64,000 bases of DNA from Methanosarcina barkeri 3 (GCF_000970305.1 NZ_CP009517.1:2976001-3040000); one strand, 5' to 3'. Shown: positions 19,436 to 29,699, counted from the stretch's first letter. Notes: generated by a model not told the origin, from the letters alone. Translations and numbers: made by a program.

Positions 19436-20914
19436 ATGAGTATTCAGGACAATCTCACAATCAACGAGAAAAAAGTCTTGCTTGCCCTTGAGGAAATAGG
19501 ATCTGCTGCTCCCGAAAGGCTGGAGGAGAAATCAGGATTGCAAGTAGATGCGGCAATGCAGGCAGCTTTCATGCTTGAGGAGAAAGGGCTGGTTTCGGTT
19601 TCTGAAAAGGTGCTTGAACGTTATTCCCTTACAAAGGAAGGAGAAGAGTACACAAAAAACGGGCTTCCGGAGCGCCAGATTATTGACTTTCTGAAAAACC
19701 CTACCTCGCTTGAAGAACTGAGAAGCCATTTCTCTCCGCAAATGGTAGGGATTGCAACCGGCTGGCTCGTAAAAAAAGGATGGGCGAAAGTTGAAAACGG
19801 GGTAATGGTACCGTCGGGAAAAGTGAATGCAGGAAAAGATGAGGAAACCCTTGCGGCTTTCACAGACAAAGCAAAAACTCTTGAAGAGATCGGGGCCGAC
19901 CAGGGAACAATAAAGGATCTTCTCAAACGTAAACTTATCATAAAACACGAAGAAAAGTCCAGGACTGTTTCCATAACTGATGCAGGAAATACACTTGCCA
20001 CTCAGGGACTTGTCCTTGAAGAAGAAATTGCTCAGCTCACGCCCGACTTATTGAAGAGCGGAGCCTGGAAGGAGAAGAAGTTCAGGCCTTACCGCCTTGA
20101 TATTACCCCCAAACCCCTTTATGGAGCCAAGATTCATCCTTACAGACGTCTTATAGAGCAGATGCGCCAGATCTTCCTGGAAATGGGATTTTCCGAGATT
20201 AAAGGCGGGATCATCCAGAGTTCTTTCTGGAATTTCGATGCTCTTTTCCAGCCTCAGGACCACCCCGCAAGGGATATGCAGGACACTTTCCACCTGGGCA
20301 GTACCTGTCAGCTTCCGGCTGAATACTTTGAGGAGGTTGCTGCAATGCATGAACACGGAGGAGAAATCGATTCCTGCGGCTGGGGAGGAACCTGGGATAA
20401 GGAACTTGCAAGGCGCAACGTGCTGAGAACCCATACAACATCCGTCACTGTCAAATATCTGGCTGACCACCCCAAATCACCTGTAAAAGCTTTCTGCATT
20501 GATAGGGCTTACCGCAGGGAAACCATTGACCCTACCCATACTCCGGAGTTCGAGCAGCTTGAAGGGGTTGTAATGGACAAAGATATGTCTTTTGCAGACC
20601 TGCTCGGCTTACTGGCAGAATTCTACCACAGGATGGGATTCGAAGAAGTCCGTTTCCGTCCCGGATATTTCCCATACACCGAACCAAGTGTGGAACCTGA
20701 AGTCTATGTGGACGGCCTGGGTTGGGTTGAACTTGGAGGTGCAGGCGTTTTCAGAAAAGAAGTTACTGAGCCTTTAGGGATTAAAGACCCTGTTCTCGCC
20801 TGGGGGCTCGGAGTCAGCCGGCTTGCTATGCTGAAGCTAGGGCTTAAAGACCTCAGGCTTCTATATCAGTCTGACATTGACTGGCTTAGAAAGAGTGAAG
20901 TTTGCCGGACCTGA
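19436..20914 (+). CDS. pheS: Phenylalanyl-tRNA synthetase alpha subunit
   Basis: 492 residues. Two N-terminal winged-helix repeats ([30 protein letters not shown] onward) precede a class II catalytic domain with [23 protein letters not shown] and [12 protein letters not shown]. Motif 2 is around [25 protein letters not shown] and motif 3 is [14 protein letters not shown]. It forms an alpha2-beta2 enzyme with PheT, whose gene is not in the window. The start ATG follows AGGATGTGATC, a plausible site. A 26-bp tandem array begins only 22 bp after the stop codon. Confidence 0.96.
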   Translation: MSIQDNLTINEKKVLLALEEIGSAAPERLEEKSGLQVDAAMQAAFMLEEKGLVSVSEKVLERYSLTKEGEEYTKNGLPERQIIDFLKNPTSLEELRSHFSPQMVGIATGWLVKKGWAKVENGVMVPSGKVNAGKDEETLAAFTDKAKTLEEIGADQGTIKDLLKRKLIIKHEEKSRTVSITDAGNTLATQGLVLEEEIAQLTPDLLKSGAWKEKKFRPYRLDITPKPLYGAKIHPYRRLIEQMRQIFLEMGFSEIKGGIIQSSFWNFDALFQPQDHPARDMQDTFHLGSTCQLPAEYFEEVAAMHEHGGEIDSCGWGGTWDKELARRNVLRTHTTSVTVKYLADHPKSPVKAFCIDRAYRRETIDPTHTPEFEQLEGVVMDKDMSFADLLGLLAEFYHRMGFEEVRFRPGYFPYTEPSVEPEVYVDGLGWVELGGAGVFRKEVTEPLGIKDPVLAWGLGVSRLAMLKLGLKDLRLLYQSDIDWLRKSEVCRT

Positions 20915-20936
20915 GACCTGAACTGAGGGTTCATAA

Positions 20937-21170
20937 CCTGAAATCTGAATTGAAGGTTTATACCTGAAATCTGAATTGAAGGTTTATACCTGAAATCTGA
21001 ATTGAAGGTTTATACCTGAAATCTGAATTGAAGGTTTATACCTGAAATCTGAATTGAAGGTTTATACCTGAAATCTGAATTGAAGGTTTATACCTGAAAT
21101 CTGAATTGAAGGTTTATACCTGAAATCTGAACTGAAGGTTTATACCTGAAATCTGAATTGAGGGTTTATA
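20937..21170. repeat. Nine 26-bp tandem repeats directly after pheS
   Basis: Nine contiguous 26-bp units start at 20937, 20963, 20989 and so on to 21145. Seven are identical and the last two have one change each; the core is CCTGAAATCTGAATTGAAGG followed by TTTATA. Degenerate half units flank both ends. There are no spacers, so this is a minisatellite and not a CRISPR. The array lies in the 3' untranslated region of pheS. Confidence 0.95.
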
Positions 21171-21427
21171 ACCTGAAATTTCTCAGGTTAAAACTTTTTA
21201 TTTTAACTTAGACAAAAAGCTACAGCCGACAAGGCAATTAAAGGCAAACTATAAAAGTCAAGGATATAAAAAGCTAAGCTATAAAAATACGTAGAGAGAT
21301 ATTTACCTTACAGAATCCTAGTTCCTAAACATAATTTCATTAGAGATATATAATTACGAAGTATACTAACTGGTGAAACCAGGGATGAAAAAATTGCGTT
21401 AGCAATTAAACAAAAGGGGGGTAAGTA

Positions 21428-22009
21428 ATGGCAGATATCCAATCAGAGATAGATAAACCATCAGAATCTTCAGCAGAATCTTCATTAGAGTCTTCAGCAG
21501 AATCTTCATTAGAGTCTTCAGCAGAATCTTCATTAGAGTCTTCAGCAGAATCTTCATTAGAGTCTTCAGCAGAGTCTTCAGCAGAATCTTCATTAGAGTC
21601 TTCAGCAGAATCTTCATTAGAGTCTTCAGCAGAATCTTCAGCAGAGTCTTCAGCAGAGTCTTCAGCAGAATCTTCAGCAGAGTCTTCAGCAGAATCTTCA
21701 GCAGAACATGTGACTGGCCCTAAAAAATTGGTAGGTTTTCCGGAAGATCAGAAGACAGTAGAATCACATGCAGTAACTACGAAAACTGGCATAGCAACTA
21801 GGTACTGGCTTGAACTGATGTCCTATCCTGCAGACAGCACAAGAAGTTTATGGCTCTTTGTTAACGACGACTGGAGGCACCTGGACAACCCCGATCTTGG
21901 CACTCAGGTTTCTGTGCAGGATGCTTTTTGCAGTTGTTCGGAACGCCTGGAAGTTCTGGTCTGGTACTCCGAAGATACGATAAAAGGACTAATAGTAAAG
22001 ACGAAGTAA
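21428..22009 (+). CDS. Ser/Ala/Glu-repeat protein with a small C-terminal domain
   Basis: 193 residues. Residues ~14-93 are a run of SSAE and SSLE tetrapeptides encoded by 12-bp repeats. Residues ~95-193 form an ordinary-looking domain (KTGIATRYWLELMSYPADSTRSLWLFVNDDWRHLDNP, VQDAFCSCSERLEVLVWYSED), probably all-beta; I do not recognise the family. An unusually G-rich site (AAAGGGGGGTAAGTA) precedes the ATG. No signal peptide or membrane segment. The acidic, serine-rich half is probably disordered, and its length is likely to differ between strains. Function unknown. Confidence 0.75.
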   Translation: MADIQSEIDKPSESSAESSLESSAESSLESSAESSLESSAESSLESSAESSAESSLESSAESSLESSAESSAESSAESSAESSAESSAESSAEHVTGPKKLVGFPEDQKTVESHAVTTKTGIATRYWLELMSYPADSTRSLWLFVNDDWRHLDNPDLGTQVSVQDAFCSCSERLEVLVWYSEDTIKGLIVKTK

Positions 22010-22338
22010 CTGAAATAAATAAATAAATGACTCAAGCAAGGTGACTGGAGCTCGGAATCTTTTTACTCCTCTGCTGCACAGGCAGTTCAATAAACGAGAT
22101 GAAAGGACTAGTCTAACTTGAACCCAATTCTATAGATCCCAGGAAACTTTTCTCTTTTTCTAACTTTTAGCGGTTCATATTAAATATTTTAAGATTTTTG
22201 CGGCTTTAAAAGATTTATTTGGTCTTTTAATCCAAAAAAAAGACAAAAATACCATTAAATAACTGCAAATCGTATTTTCCAGTATAAGTTATTCGAGAAC
22301 GGAGTATAAAAGAAGCAGAATAGGGGGGTTGGTGGACT

Positions 22339-22689
22339 ATGAACAGAAACAAGTACTGGAAAATTACGCGAAGCGGTTTGTACGGGACCGCTAAGGTACT
22401 TTTAGAGTTCATAGTAGTAATTATGATATCATCAGTTTTCCTGCTTGCAAGCTACTGGTATCTCTGGCTAATGATAATAGCCGGGTTTCTTATCTTGCTT
22501 TTAGTATGGCACACAAAAAACTTTGCCTATCTCTGTCCCGGATGCGGCGAAGTATTCGAAGTTTCAACGCTTAAAGGTTTCATCAGCCCAAACGGTGTGA
22601 ATAAAAAGTACCTGAGATGTCCGAGGTGTGGGAAAAAGGCATGGGCTGATATGCTGAGAATTAAAGAGAAAACTGCCCTTAAGAAGTAG
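22339..22689 (+). CDS. Membrane protein with C-terminal zinc ribbon
   Basis: 116 residues. Two close membrane helices (about 18-38 and 40-58) are followed by a cytoplasmic-type zinc ribbon with CPGCGEVFEVST and CPRCGKKAW. A GGGGGGTTGGTGG site precedes ATG. Function unknown; the design resembles small archaeal proteins that anchor a ribbon to the membrane. The stop codon is UAG (22687-22689), which in this pyrrolysine-using organism could be read through for 19 further codons to TAA. Confidence 0.75.
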   Translation: MNRNKYWKITRSGLYGTAKVLLEFIVVIMISSVFLLASYWYLWLMIIAGFLILLLVWHTKNFAYLCPGCGEVFEVSTLKGFISPNGVNKKYLRCPRCGKKAWADMLRIKEKTALKK

Positions 22690-22784
22690 CTGTTATCTGA
22701 AAAACGAACATGCCAGTTATATGAAAAGGAAAAAGGAACCTAAAACCCTGGGAAAAGGTTTTCGAAAACGAACCCTGAGGAAAG

Positions 22785-24134
22785 ATGAAAAAGGAAAACA
22801 AAGGCCAGAAAGGCAATCCAGGTCCTCGTACAGGAGAAAACGTTTCCCTCCTTCCAATTCTTGCTGTAAATTTCATAGGCACGCTCGGGTTTAGCATTGT
22901 ACTCCCTTTTCTGGTATTTCTGGTCAACCGATTGGGAGGAAACGCTTTCATTTATGGGCTGGCAAGTTCGATGTATCCGGCTTTTCAGTTAATAGGAGCC
23001 CCTATTCTAGGCAGGTGGTCTGATATTTACGGCCGCAAAAAAATACTTTTTATAAGCCAGCTAGGAACTTTACTTTCATGGATTATCTTCCTTGGGGTTC
23101 TTTTTCTTCCGGTAATAAGCCTCTTTAAAGTAGATTCCGGAGTTCTGGGAGCTTTTACAGTTACCCTGCCTCTTACAGTGCTCTTTTTCGCCAGAGCACT
23201 TGACGGACTGACCGGAGGAAATGTGTCGGTAGCCAATGCGTATCTGGCTGATATTACTTTAGAAAGAGATCGGAGCCGAGATTTCGGTAAGATGGCGATT
23301 TCCGAGAATCTTGGATTTGTAGTTGGTCCTGCTCTTGCCGGAATACTAAGTTTAACAGCGTATGGGGATGTAGCTCCTGTACTTGGAGCAATAGTAATCT
23401 CACTTATCGGAACATTGCTGATTATACTTTATCTTCCTGAAAGTAAAGAGTGCGTTCCCGGTAAGCCTGAAGATTCTGAGAATATACGGAAAATTTTCGG
23501 TTATGAGATCAGGAAATGCAAAACAAAGCCTGGGAAAGAAAAACCTGAATTTAAGGAGGTTTTGAGACTTCAAAGCATTCCCTATATGCTGGGACTGTAC
23601 TTTCTAATCGATCTTGGTTACAATGTATTCTATACAGCTTTTCCTCTGCACGCAATTTCAACTCTCAACTGGAGCATTGCGAAAATGGGTGTCTATTTTA
23701 CGGTGTTGAGCGGGCTCCTGATACTTGTACAGAGTACTGTACTTCCCAGGGTTTCAAGAAAATATTCGGACGCAACTCTGATAATTTTCGGAAGCCTTAT
23801 GCTTGGTACGAATTTTCTGCTTCTCATCCCCGGAAATGTCTTCCTTACTTACCTTGCAGCAGGTTTTTTTGCACTTGGAGACGGGATTATGTGGCCTTCC
23901 TTTCTTTCCCTCTTATCAAAAGTCGCAGGGAAAAAATACCAGGGTACGGTACAGGGTATTGCCAGCAGTTCCGGAGGCCTTGCCAGCATCACAGGACTTA
24001 TCCTTGGTGGCCTTTTATATGAAACACTTGCAGGAACTTCGTTCCTGATTGCAGGTCTGGTAATCTATACAGTTTTTGTGCTCAATTTCCGGCTCAGGCG
24101 TTTTGAAGAACAGATAAGTTTGAGAAACGAATAA
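22785..24134 (+). CDS. Major facilitator superfamily transporter (TetA-like)
   Basis: 449 residues with about twelve hydrophobic segments. The MFS loop 2-3 motif is GRWSDIYGRKK (76-86), and the sequence RALDGLTGGNVSVANAYLADIT is typical of the TetA-type drug/H+ antiporter group. A ~35-residue hydrophilic loop separates the two halves (about residues 220-260). A GAGGAAAG site sits next to ATG. Exporter of an unknown small compound in the cytoplasmic membrane. Confidence 0.9.
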   Translation: MKKENKGQKGNPGPRTGENVSLLPILAVNFIGTLGFSIVLPFLVFLVNRLGGNAFIYGLASSMYPAFQLIGAPILGRWSDIYGRKKILFISQLGTLLSWIIFLGVLFLPVISLFKVDSGVLGAFTVTLPLTVLFFARALDGLTGGNVSVANAYLADITLERDRSRDFGKMAISENLGFVVGPALAGILSLTAYGDVAPVLGAIVISLIGTLLIILYLPESKECVPGKPEDSENIRKIFGYEIRKCKTKPGKEKPEFKEVLRLQSIPYMLGLYFLIDLGYNVFYTAFPLHAISTLNWSIAKMGVYFTVLSGLLILVQSTVLPRVSRKYSDATLIIFGSLMLGTNFLLLIPGNVFLTYLAAGFFALGDGIMWPSFLSLLSKVAGKKYQGTVQGIASSSGGLASITGLILGGLLYETLAGTSFLIAGLVIYTVFVLNFRLRRFEEQISLRNE

Positions 24135-24237
24135 ACTGAATCTCAGGACCGGTAAAATTACATAGCCGAAACATAATATTCAGACAGCTTCTAAGTCTTT
24201 CTCATTCAGTCAAAGGCTATAGATTTGTCGCTGATAC

Positions 24238-26967
24238 TTAAGTGTTTTTTTCAATTACTTTAAACCTTACAGTAAACTCAGTACCTTTGTTCCTTTTCAA
24301 TTTAAGTTCTCCATCTAACTGATTTACTAGAGTGTTTACTAACTGCATGCCAAGTGACTCGACACTTTCTAATTTCAGACCTTCGGGAATTCCTTTTCCA
24401 TTATCTGAGACTGTCAGACAGAAATCTGACCTGTGAATTCCGTTGACAGTCTCTTCATACCTACGAAGTTGAATTCCAATATCTCCTTCTTTCTTTTCAG
24501 TGAATGCATGTTTGAGAGAATTGGAAATTAGTTCATTAACAATTATGCCTAAAGGAACAGCGGTATCCATATCAAGAAATGCGTTCTCTTCCAGATCCAT
24601 ATTCAAACGGATATTTATGCTGCTAAGTTTATAAGTCATCAACAGGTTATCAGCTAATTTCTTAAGATACGCTGAGAAGTTAAGTTTTTCTCCCTGTCCT
24701 CCTTTGTAGAGTTCTTCGTGGATTAGAGACATTGAGAGTACACGGTTCTGACTTTCACTGAAAGCTTGTTTGACTGTCTTGTCCTCAAACTTTTCAGCCT
24801 GGAGGTCCAAAAGAGAAGAGATTACCTGCAGGTTATTTTTGATTCTGTGGTGAATCTCTTTTATACGGACTTTTTCGAGTTTTATCAGGGCTTCTTCTGT
24901 TTTTTTACGTTCAGTTATATCTTGAATTATTCCTCTAACTCTAATAGGAGCGTTTTTTTCATCAAAAATCACTTGTCCCTGTGCATAAAGTATATGTTCT
25001 TCTCTATCAGCTGAGATAACTCTAAAGTCGATTTCAAAAGATTTCCCGTAAAAAGCTTCTTTAAAAGCATTATTCACATATTCTCTATCTTCTGGAAGAA
25101 CAAGATTCAAAAATGCGTCATAAGTCTCATCGAACTCCTGAGAGCGAAGTCCGAAAATATTGCGTATTTCATCTGACCAGTATAATTCATCAGTTACCAG
25201 GTTCCAGTCCCAATTTCCGAGATGAGCTATTTTTTGAGCTTCACTTAGTCTCATTTTATTTTCAAGTAATGAGTTATAAGCCTCTTCAAGTTCAATTGTA
25301 CGCTCTTTAATTTTTTCTTCTAATGTATCATTTGCTTTTTTTAATGCCTCTTCAGCTCTTTTGCGCTCGGTAATGTCAACTGCAATACAGATAATTCCGA
25401 CAATGGCTCCTGTGGCATCAAGCAATGGCTCAGTGGTCATCTCATTGAAAAAATCTCCACCACTAGAAGAAGGCCTATGGATAACCACTTCATCACATCT
25501 GCTGACACCACTAGTCAAAACCTGCTTTTTGATAGAGGCAAGAGTCTCAGCGTCATCCAACTGATATATATCATAGTCACTCTTACCTAGAAGGTCTTCA
25601 AGTTTGAAACCAGGCGAAGGGTTATAAGCCCACGTATATCTCAGATCACGGTCTTGACTGGAAATAACAATAGAAGATCCCTGCAAAGCGACACGGAAGC
25701 GCTCTTCGGACTTATGTAACATTTCTTCGATTTGCGCTCGCTCTATAATATCTGCCGCCTGCTGAGCTAGCAGGTCAATTAACTGAAGTTCATGACCTTG
25801 TAGTTTATGTGGTTTTTTGTAATGTGTTGAGAACATGCCGAGTAACCTTCCTGACCGGCTTACAATTGGTGTAGATTGTACCGCTCTTATTCCGGCTTTA
25901 AGCTGGATTTCCAGAGCAGGGGTACCTACGAAAATTGGACTTTGTTCAACATCCTCGACAATTGCCCTCTCTTTACGTCCAAGTGCAGTACCACAAGTTC
26001 CTTTTCCCATCGATACACTGTTCCAGAAGTCCAGCCACCATTTGGGAAATCCACGATAAGCTACAATCTTAAGTTCAGACGATTCTGGGTTCAGTAATTG
26101 GATATTGCCAAAGTCAGCACTAGAAATTGCAATTGCTGCATCGACGATCTCGCCAAGAACTGGTTCAAGAGAGCCTTCATGAACGAACAGCGTGCCGATC
26201 TTATGAAGTCTAGTCATAGCATTAAGGTCGGCCTGTAGACGTTTTTTGCTATCGTTCAATGCTTTCTCTGACCTGGCCTGCTCTATCATGTCAGCTGCCT
26301 GCCGTGCTAGCAGGTCAAGCCTCCAGAGATCATGCTTATTTGGAGAATAAGGAAAGTTCCATTGGGTCGTAAGGATACCAAGAAGCTCACCCGTTCGGCT
26401 TAATATTGGTGTGGACTGAATCGCTCGTACTCCGGCTTCGCGCATCACAGTCAGGGAAGGTGTCCCGACAAACACAGAACTTGTTTCAACATCCTCAATA
26501 ACAATACGTTCTCCTTGTTGCATCACCTTTCCACAAACCGAAGCCACGTTCTCAGCAGATGCAAAATAATCCAGAAAAGGCTGTTTGTGACCATAATGAG
26601 CAACAATATGTAGCGAATCATCCTCAAGAAGTTGCAAAGTACCCATTTTTGCGTCTACGATAGAGATTGCTGCGTCCATTATTTCTTTTAATAGTGGTTG
26701 AATCCCTTCCGATCCCAGAAGTTTTGTACTCAGTTCATGTATTTGAGTCAGTGCTTCCAGATCGGCTTTTACAAGAAGATGTGCCTGTTTTTTCTCCGGA
26801 TCTAGTTCATCAATATCGTACTTAGGTCCTTTATCCTGCTTCAAACATGCTCTTAGGCTCTGTATCTTGTCTTTTAAGGCACGATTTTCGTCCACCAGTA
26901 GCTTATTCTCATCTAATAATGCTTGATATTTTATAGGCTCACAGCCATCAGTATATTTGGTAGCCAT
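24238..26967 (-). CDS. Soluble sensor histidine kinase: GAF-GAF-PAS-PAS-HisKA_2-HATPase
   Basis: 909 residues, no membrane segments. Order: a short coiled coil (DENKLLVDENRALKDKIQSLR), GAF1 (~75-220), GAF2 (~255-405), PAS (~425-535), a coiled coil, a PAS/PAC (~595-690), HisKA_2 with phospho-acceptor EIHHRIKNNLQVISSLLDLQ (~705-780), and HATPase_c with NELISNSLKHAF and DNGKGIPEGLKLES. This is the common methanosarcinal kinase type. The signal is unknown; GAF domains in related Methanosarcina kinases can bind haem, but I see nothing that proves this here. GAF2 is almost duplicated in the next gene. No response regulator gene is nearby. Confidence 0.93.
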   Translation of the reverse strand: MATKYTDGCEPIKYQALLDENKLLVDENRALKDKIQSLRACLKQDKGPKYDIDELDPEKKQAHLLVKADLEALTQIHELSTKLLGSEGIQPLLKEIMDAAISIVDAKMGTLQLLEDDSLHIVAHYGHKQPFLDYFASAENVASVCGKVMQQGERIVIEDVETSSVFVGTPSLTVMREAGVRAIQSTPILSRTGELLGILTTQWNFPYSPNKHDLWRLDLLARQAADMIEQARSEKALNDSKKRLQADLNAMTRLHKIGTLFVHEGSLEPVLGEIVDAAIAISSADFGNIQLLNPESSELKIVAYRGFPKWWLDFWNSVSMGKGTCGTALGRKERAIVEDVEQSPIFVGTPALEIQLKAGIRAVQSTPIVSRSGRLLGMFSTHYKKPHKLQGHELQLIDLLAQQAADIIERAQIEEMLHKSEERFRVALQGSSIVISSQDRDLRYTWAYNPSPGFKLEDLLGKSDYDIYQLDDAETLASIKKQVLTSGVSRCDEVVIHRPSSSGGDFFNEMTTEPLLDATGAIVGIICIAVDITERKRAEEALKKANDTLEEKIKERTIELEEAYNSLLENKMRLSEAQKIAHLGNWDWNLVTDELYWSDEIRNIFGLRSQEFDETYDAFLNLVLPEDREYVNNAFKEAFYGKSFEIDFRVISADREEHILYAQGQVIFDEKNAPIRVRGIIQDITERKKTEEALIKLEKVRIKEIHHRIKNNLQVISSLLDLQAEKFEDKTVKQAFSESQNRVLSMSLIHEELYKGGQGEKLNFSAYLKKLADNLLMTYKLSSINIRLNMDLEENAFLDMDTAVPLGIIVNELISNSLKHAFTEKKEGDIGIQLRRYEETVNGIHRSDFCLTVSDNGKGIPEGLKLESVESLGMQLVNTLVNQLDGELKLKRNKGTEFTVRFKVIEKNT

Positions 26968-27267
26968 ATTTTTATACTGACCTTTTAAGATTAATTTTAT
27001 CTTGCTGATATAGTTCTCTTAAATCATTTTTTACTTTAATATTCGATTAACATCTCCAGTATTTTTACGTTAATAGCGCTAGTTTCTGCTTCTTTTGACA
27101 CTGCTTTCTTGAGATTGCACTTAACAAATGTTATGCCAGTTATTTGGATAGCCTGATTTCACGCTTGAGACTTTTAATGGTGTGAAATTATAAGGGAAAT
27201 TTATAATAATTGAACAAGAATTATATTTCTTCAGGTTTTATTTTCACTGTCACAACTATTCACTTTT

Positions 27268-27990
27268 TTAAAGATGTGCCCTTTCGATAATATCTGCTGC
27301 ACTGCGAGCTAGAAGATCCAACATTTGAAGCGTGTTTTCGTCCGGCTTATGTGGCTTTTTATATTGTGTTGAGAACATGCCGAGCGGTTTTCCTGACCTG
27401 CTCACAATTGGTGTAGATTGTACCGCTCTTATTCCGGCTTTAAGCTGGATTTCCAGAGCAGGTGTACCTGCAAAAATCGGGCTTTGTTCAACATCCTCGA
27501 CAATTACTCTCTCCTTACGTCCAAGTGCAGTACCACAAGTTCCTTTTCCTACAGATACACTGTTCCAGAAGTCCAGCCACCATTTGGGAAATCCACGATA
27601 AGCTACAATTTTAAGTTCAGATGTTTCAGGGTCCAGTAATTGGATATTGCCAAAGTCAGCACCAGAAATTGCAATTGCTGCATCGACTATCTCGCTAAGA
27701 ACTGGCTCAAGATTGCCCTCACGAACGAACAACATGCTGAGTTTATACATTCTGGTCATTGCATCGAGATCGAACATTAACTGTTTCTCGCGCTCACTAG
27801 AAGTTGTCTCTGCCTGTTCCGGATCAATTTTGTCTGTAATCCGTTCAACTCCTTCAGTCTGCCCCAGACATGCTCTTAAACTCTGTATCTCCTCCTTTAA
27901 TGTATTATTTTCACCTACCAGTAACTTATTCTCATCCAATAGTGTCTGATACGTTGTGGATTCTTGACTTGTAGTATATCTAGAACTCAT
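27268..27990 (-). CDS. GAF-domain protein, truncated copy of the neighbouring kinase
   Basis: 240 residues: a coiled coil (TLLDENKLLVGENNTLKEEIQSLRACL) and a single GAF nearly identical to GAF2 of the kinase downstream (IQLLDPETSELKIVAYRGF, GKGTCGTALGRKERVIVEDVEQS). It ends AADIIERAHL exactly where the kinase continues into its PAS domains. No kinase remnant follows, so the protein is either a GAF-only sensor partner or a recent partial duplication. Start at ATG 27990 (MSSRYTTSQ), preceded by a GGTGG site; a longer in-frame start to 28110 has no similarity to the kinase. Confidence 0.75.
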   Translation of the reverse strand: MSSRYTTSQESTTYQTLLDENKLLVGENNTLKEEIQSLRACLGQTEGVERITDKIDPEQAETTSSEREKQLMFDLDAMTRMYKLSMLFVREGNLEPVLSEIVDAAIAISGADFGNIQLLDPETSELKIVAYRGFPKWWLDFWNSVSVGKGTCGTALGRKERVIVEDVEQSPIFAGTPALEIQLKAGIRAVQSTPIVSRSGKPLGMFSTQYKKPHKPDENTLQMLDLLARSAADIIERAHL

Positions 27991-28490
27991 GCTTTCCACC
28001 ATCCATAAACAATCTGTTAATCTTCGAAATTTTGAGTTTTCGATAAGTTTGAGTTTTCGATAGTTTGTAGTAAACATGCCTAAAAATTGACTAATTATAC
28101 AATGGGACAATTGATTCTATTTAGTTTAAAGCCTGGATAGAAAACTTATCTGAAATTCAGGTGTATATTTACCCTTGAGTCGAATTTTGAACCCCAATTA
28201 TGCAATCAAATGTAGTTATGAGGCTATATGGCTACTATGATTTTTACTTTGATTTTTGATTAGAATTATAAAAATACTAAATATGAACCTAATTATATTT
28301 AGTATAAAATGGATTAAATAAAAATCTTAACTTAAGTTATATATAGATATATTATAATATTCATATTTATGTTATAATCCTTAATAATAATCATTAAATT
28401 ATTAGATATATAGATAGGACATATTATTTAATACCTGCTTTAGTAACAAGCACAGTACAACAAATTAAGAGATTAAAATCAAAGTTGCAC

Positions 28491-28678
28491 TGGCGCACCC
28501 TGCTGCAAGCAACGGGGTATATTCGCGCCACCGCTTGAAATTTCGTTAAAAGAAATAGTAACCCCTAAACGGTTAGTTTGAGCAGAAGTTAACAACCGAA
28601 AAATGGAACTGATAAATTTATAATCATCAACGGTTACTGGAGAAGTTTCCATCCCCGCAGCAAGCTAGCGGGTATTCG
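28491..28678. repeat. Pair of related hairpin sequences
   Basis: Two GC-rich islands in an AT-rich gap. 28498-28525 and 28653-28678 share the pattern CCC-GC-GCAAGC-GGG-GTAT-TTCG. Each can fold (CCCGC/GCGGG in the second). The first is nested within TGGCGC/GCGCCA arms (28491-28496 and 28525-28530). They may be ends or remnants of a small dispersed element. The rest of 27991-28844 has no gene. Confidence 0.5.
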
Positions 28679-28844
28679 ACTGGAATAAAAAATCAATATG
28701 GTATTATTTACAAAACAAGTGAATAAAATCAAATGTTTTAACAATAAAAGACGTGCTTAAGTACTAGAATTTTATTATAAATAATTATGAAAAATTACCA
28801 ATTTGTAAGCATATATTCGAAAATAAAAATTCGAGACTGATAAA

Positions 28845-29063
28845 GTGATCGGCTTTTCTTATGTTTTTATTCTTTTCGCATTGATTGGTTTACTTTCCTT
28901 TATTTTCTGGACATAGATTCTTATTGACTGTGCAAAGAATGAGACAGATATAGGAAACACACGCCTGATCTGGATCGCAATTATTGTCTTAACCTTTATC
29001 GTGGGAGCTTTTCTATACTATCTCATCCGACGCCCTAAGAGACTTTTAGAGCTGGGGGAATAA
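28845..29063 (+). CDS. PLDc_N-type small membrane protein with in-frame UAG (codon 24)
   Basis: Reading from GTG 28845 gives 72 codons to TAA 29061-29063 with a single TAG at 28914-28916. Residues before it form one membrane helix (FSYVFILFALIGLLSFIFWT). Residues after it continue the same family without frame change: ILIDCAKNETD, then a second helix and GAFLYYLIRRPKRLLELGE. This is the PLDc_N (phospholipase D-nuclease N-terminal) two-helix domain, which has a W-x-W-x-x-x-D-C pattern at the helix 1 end. The UAG falls where the second tryptophan is expected, one transition from TGG. In a genome with pylT it may be read as pyrrolysine; otherwise this is a nonsense mutant. Confidence 0.6.
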
Positions 29064-29118
29064 AATCGGATAGGAAAAAACCGGAAAATAAAAATGGAGA
29101 TATAACATCTAAATAAAT

Positions 29119-29562
29119 ATGAACATATTCAAATTATTAATGGCTATTCTTATGGTTGTAAGTGCCGCGATAATTGCACAGCTGGTTAACGATCCTGCTG
29201 AAAAAGACAGTGCAGGAGATCGAGACAGCATCCTGGAGAAGAATTCTCTGGAGGTGTTTGTGAGCGAATCCAGAAATTATGAAGACCGATTAGTATTTAC
29301 TTACAGTCCAAAAAATCCGGACTCAAAGTTTGACTGTTACATAACATATCAGCTCAGAGAAAATGGAAATACCCTCGAGAACATTAATAAAGAATTTTAC
29401 GGTAACATTTCTACTGAAAATCCGATTGTACTCGAATTTCCAAGAAAGAAAGATTTCACCTACGAACTGGAAACTGCGATAAAAGACAAAAGCGGAATCA
29501 ACATGTACAAAAACAATACCGAAATCGGTCCTTCAACTATAGTAACTGAAACAAGCAGTTAA
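29119..29562 (+). CDS. Exported hypothetical protein
   Basis: 147 residues. An N-terminal hydrophobic segment (LLMAILMVVSAAIIAQL) acts as signal anchor. The extracellular part has alternating beta-strand patterns (LEVFVSESRNYEDRLVFTYS, CYITYQLRENG, FTYELETAIKDKSG). No family recognised. It follows the PLDc_N-like gene by 55 bp in the same direction and could be co-transcribed. No strong ribosome site. Confidence 0.65.
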   Translation: MNIFKLLMAILMVVSAAIIAQLVNDPAEKDSAGDRDSILEKNSLEVFVSESRNYEDRLVFTYSPKNPDSKFDCYITYQLRENGNTLENINKEFYGNISTENPIVLEFPRKKDFTYELETAIKDKSGINMYKNNTEIGPSTIVTETSS

Positions 29563-29699
29563 ATAAAAGATAAAAATTTGAACCCGAAGTTCACTAGAAC
29601 ATAAAGAAACTAGAAAGTAAAAATGTTTTTTAATACCCGAGTTCTGGAACGAGGTCCTTCCATTAACTTTTAATGATTTTCCCACTTACAACTCTAAAT

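Noticed and set aside
20937-21170. CRISPR array after pheS
   Set aside because: Units are contiguous without unique spacers and no cas genes are present.
21399-21617. Minus-strand frame with LLKTLMKI repeats
   Set aside because: Complement of the SSAE/SSLE coding repeats.
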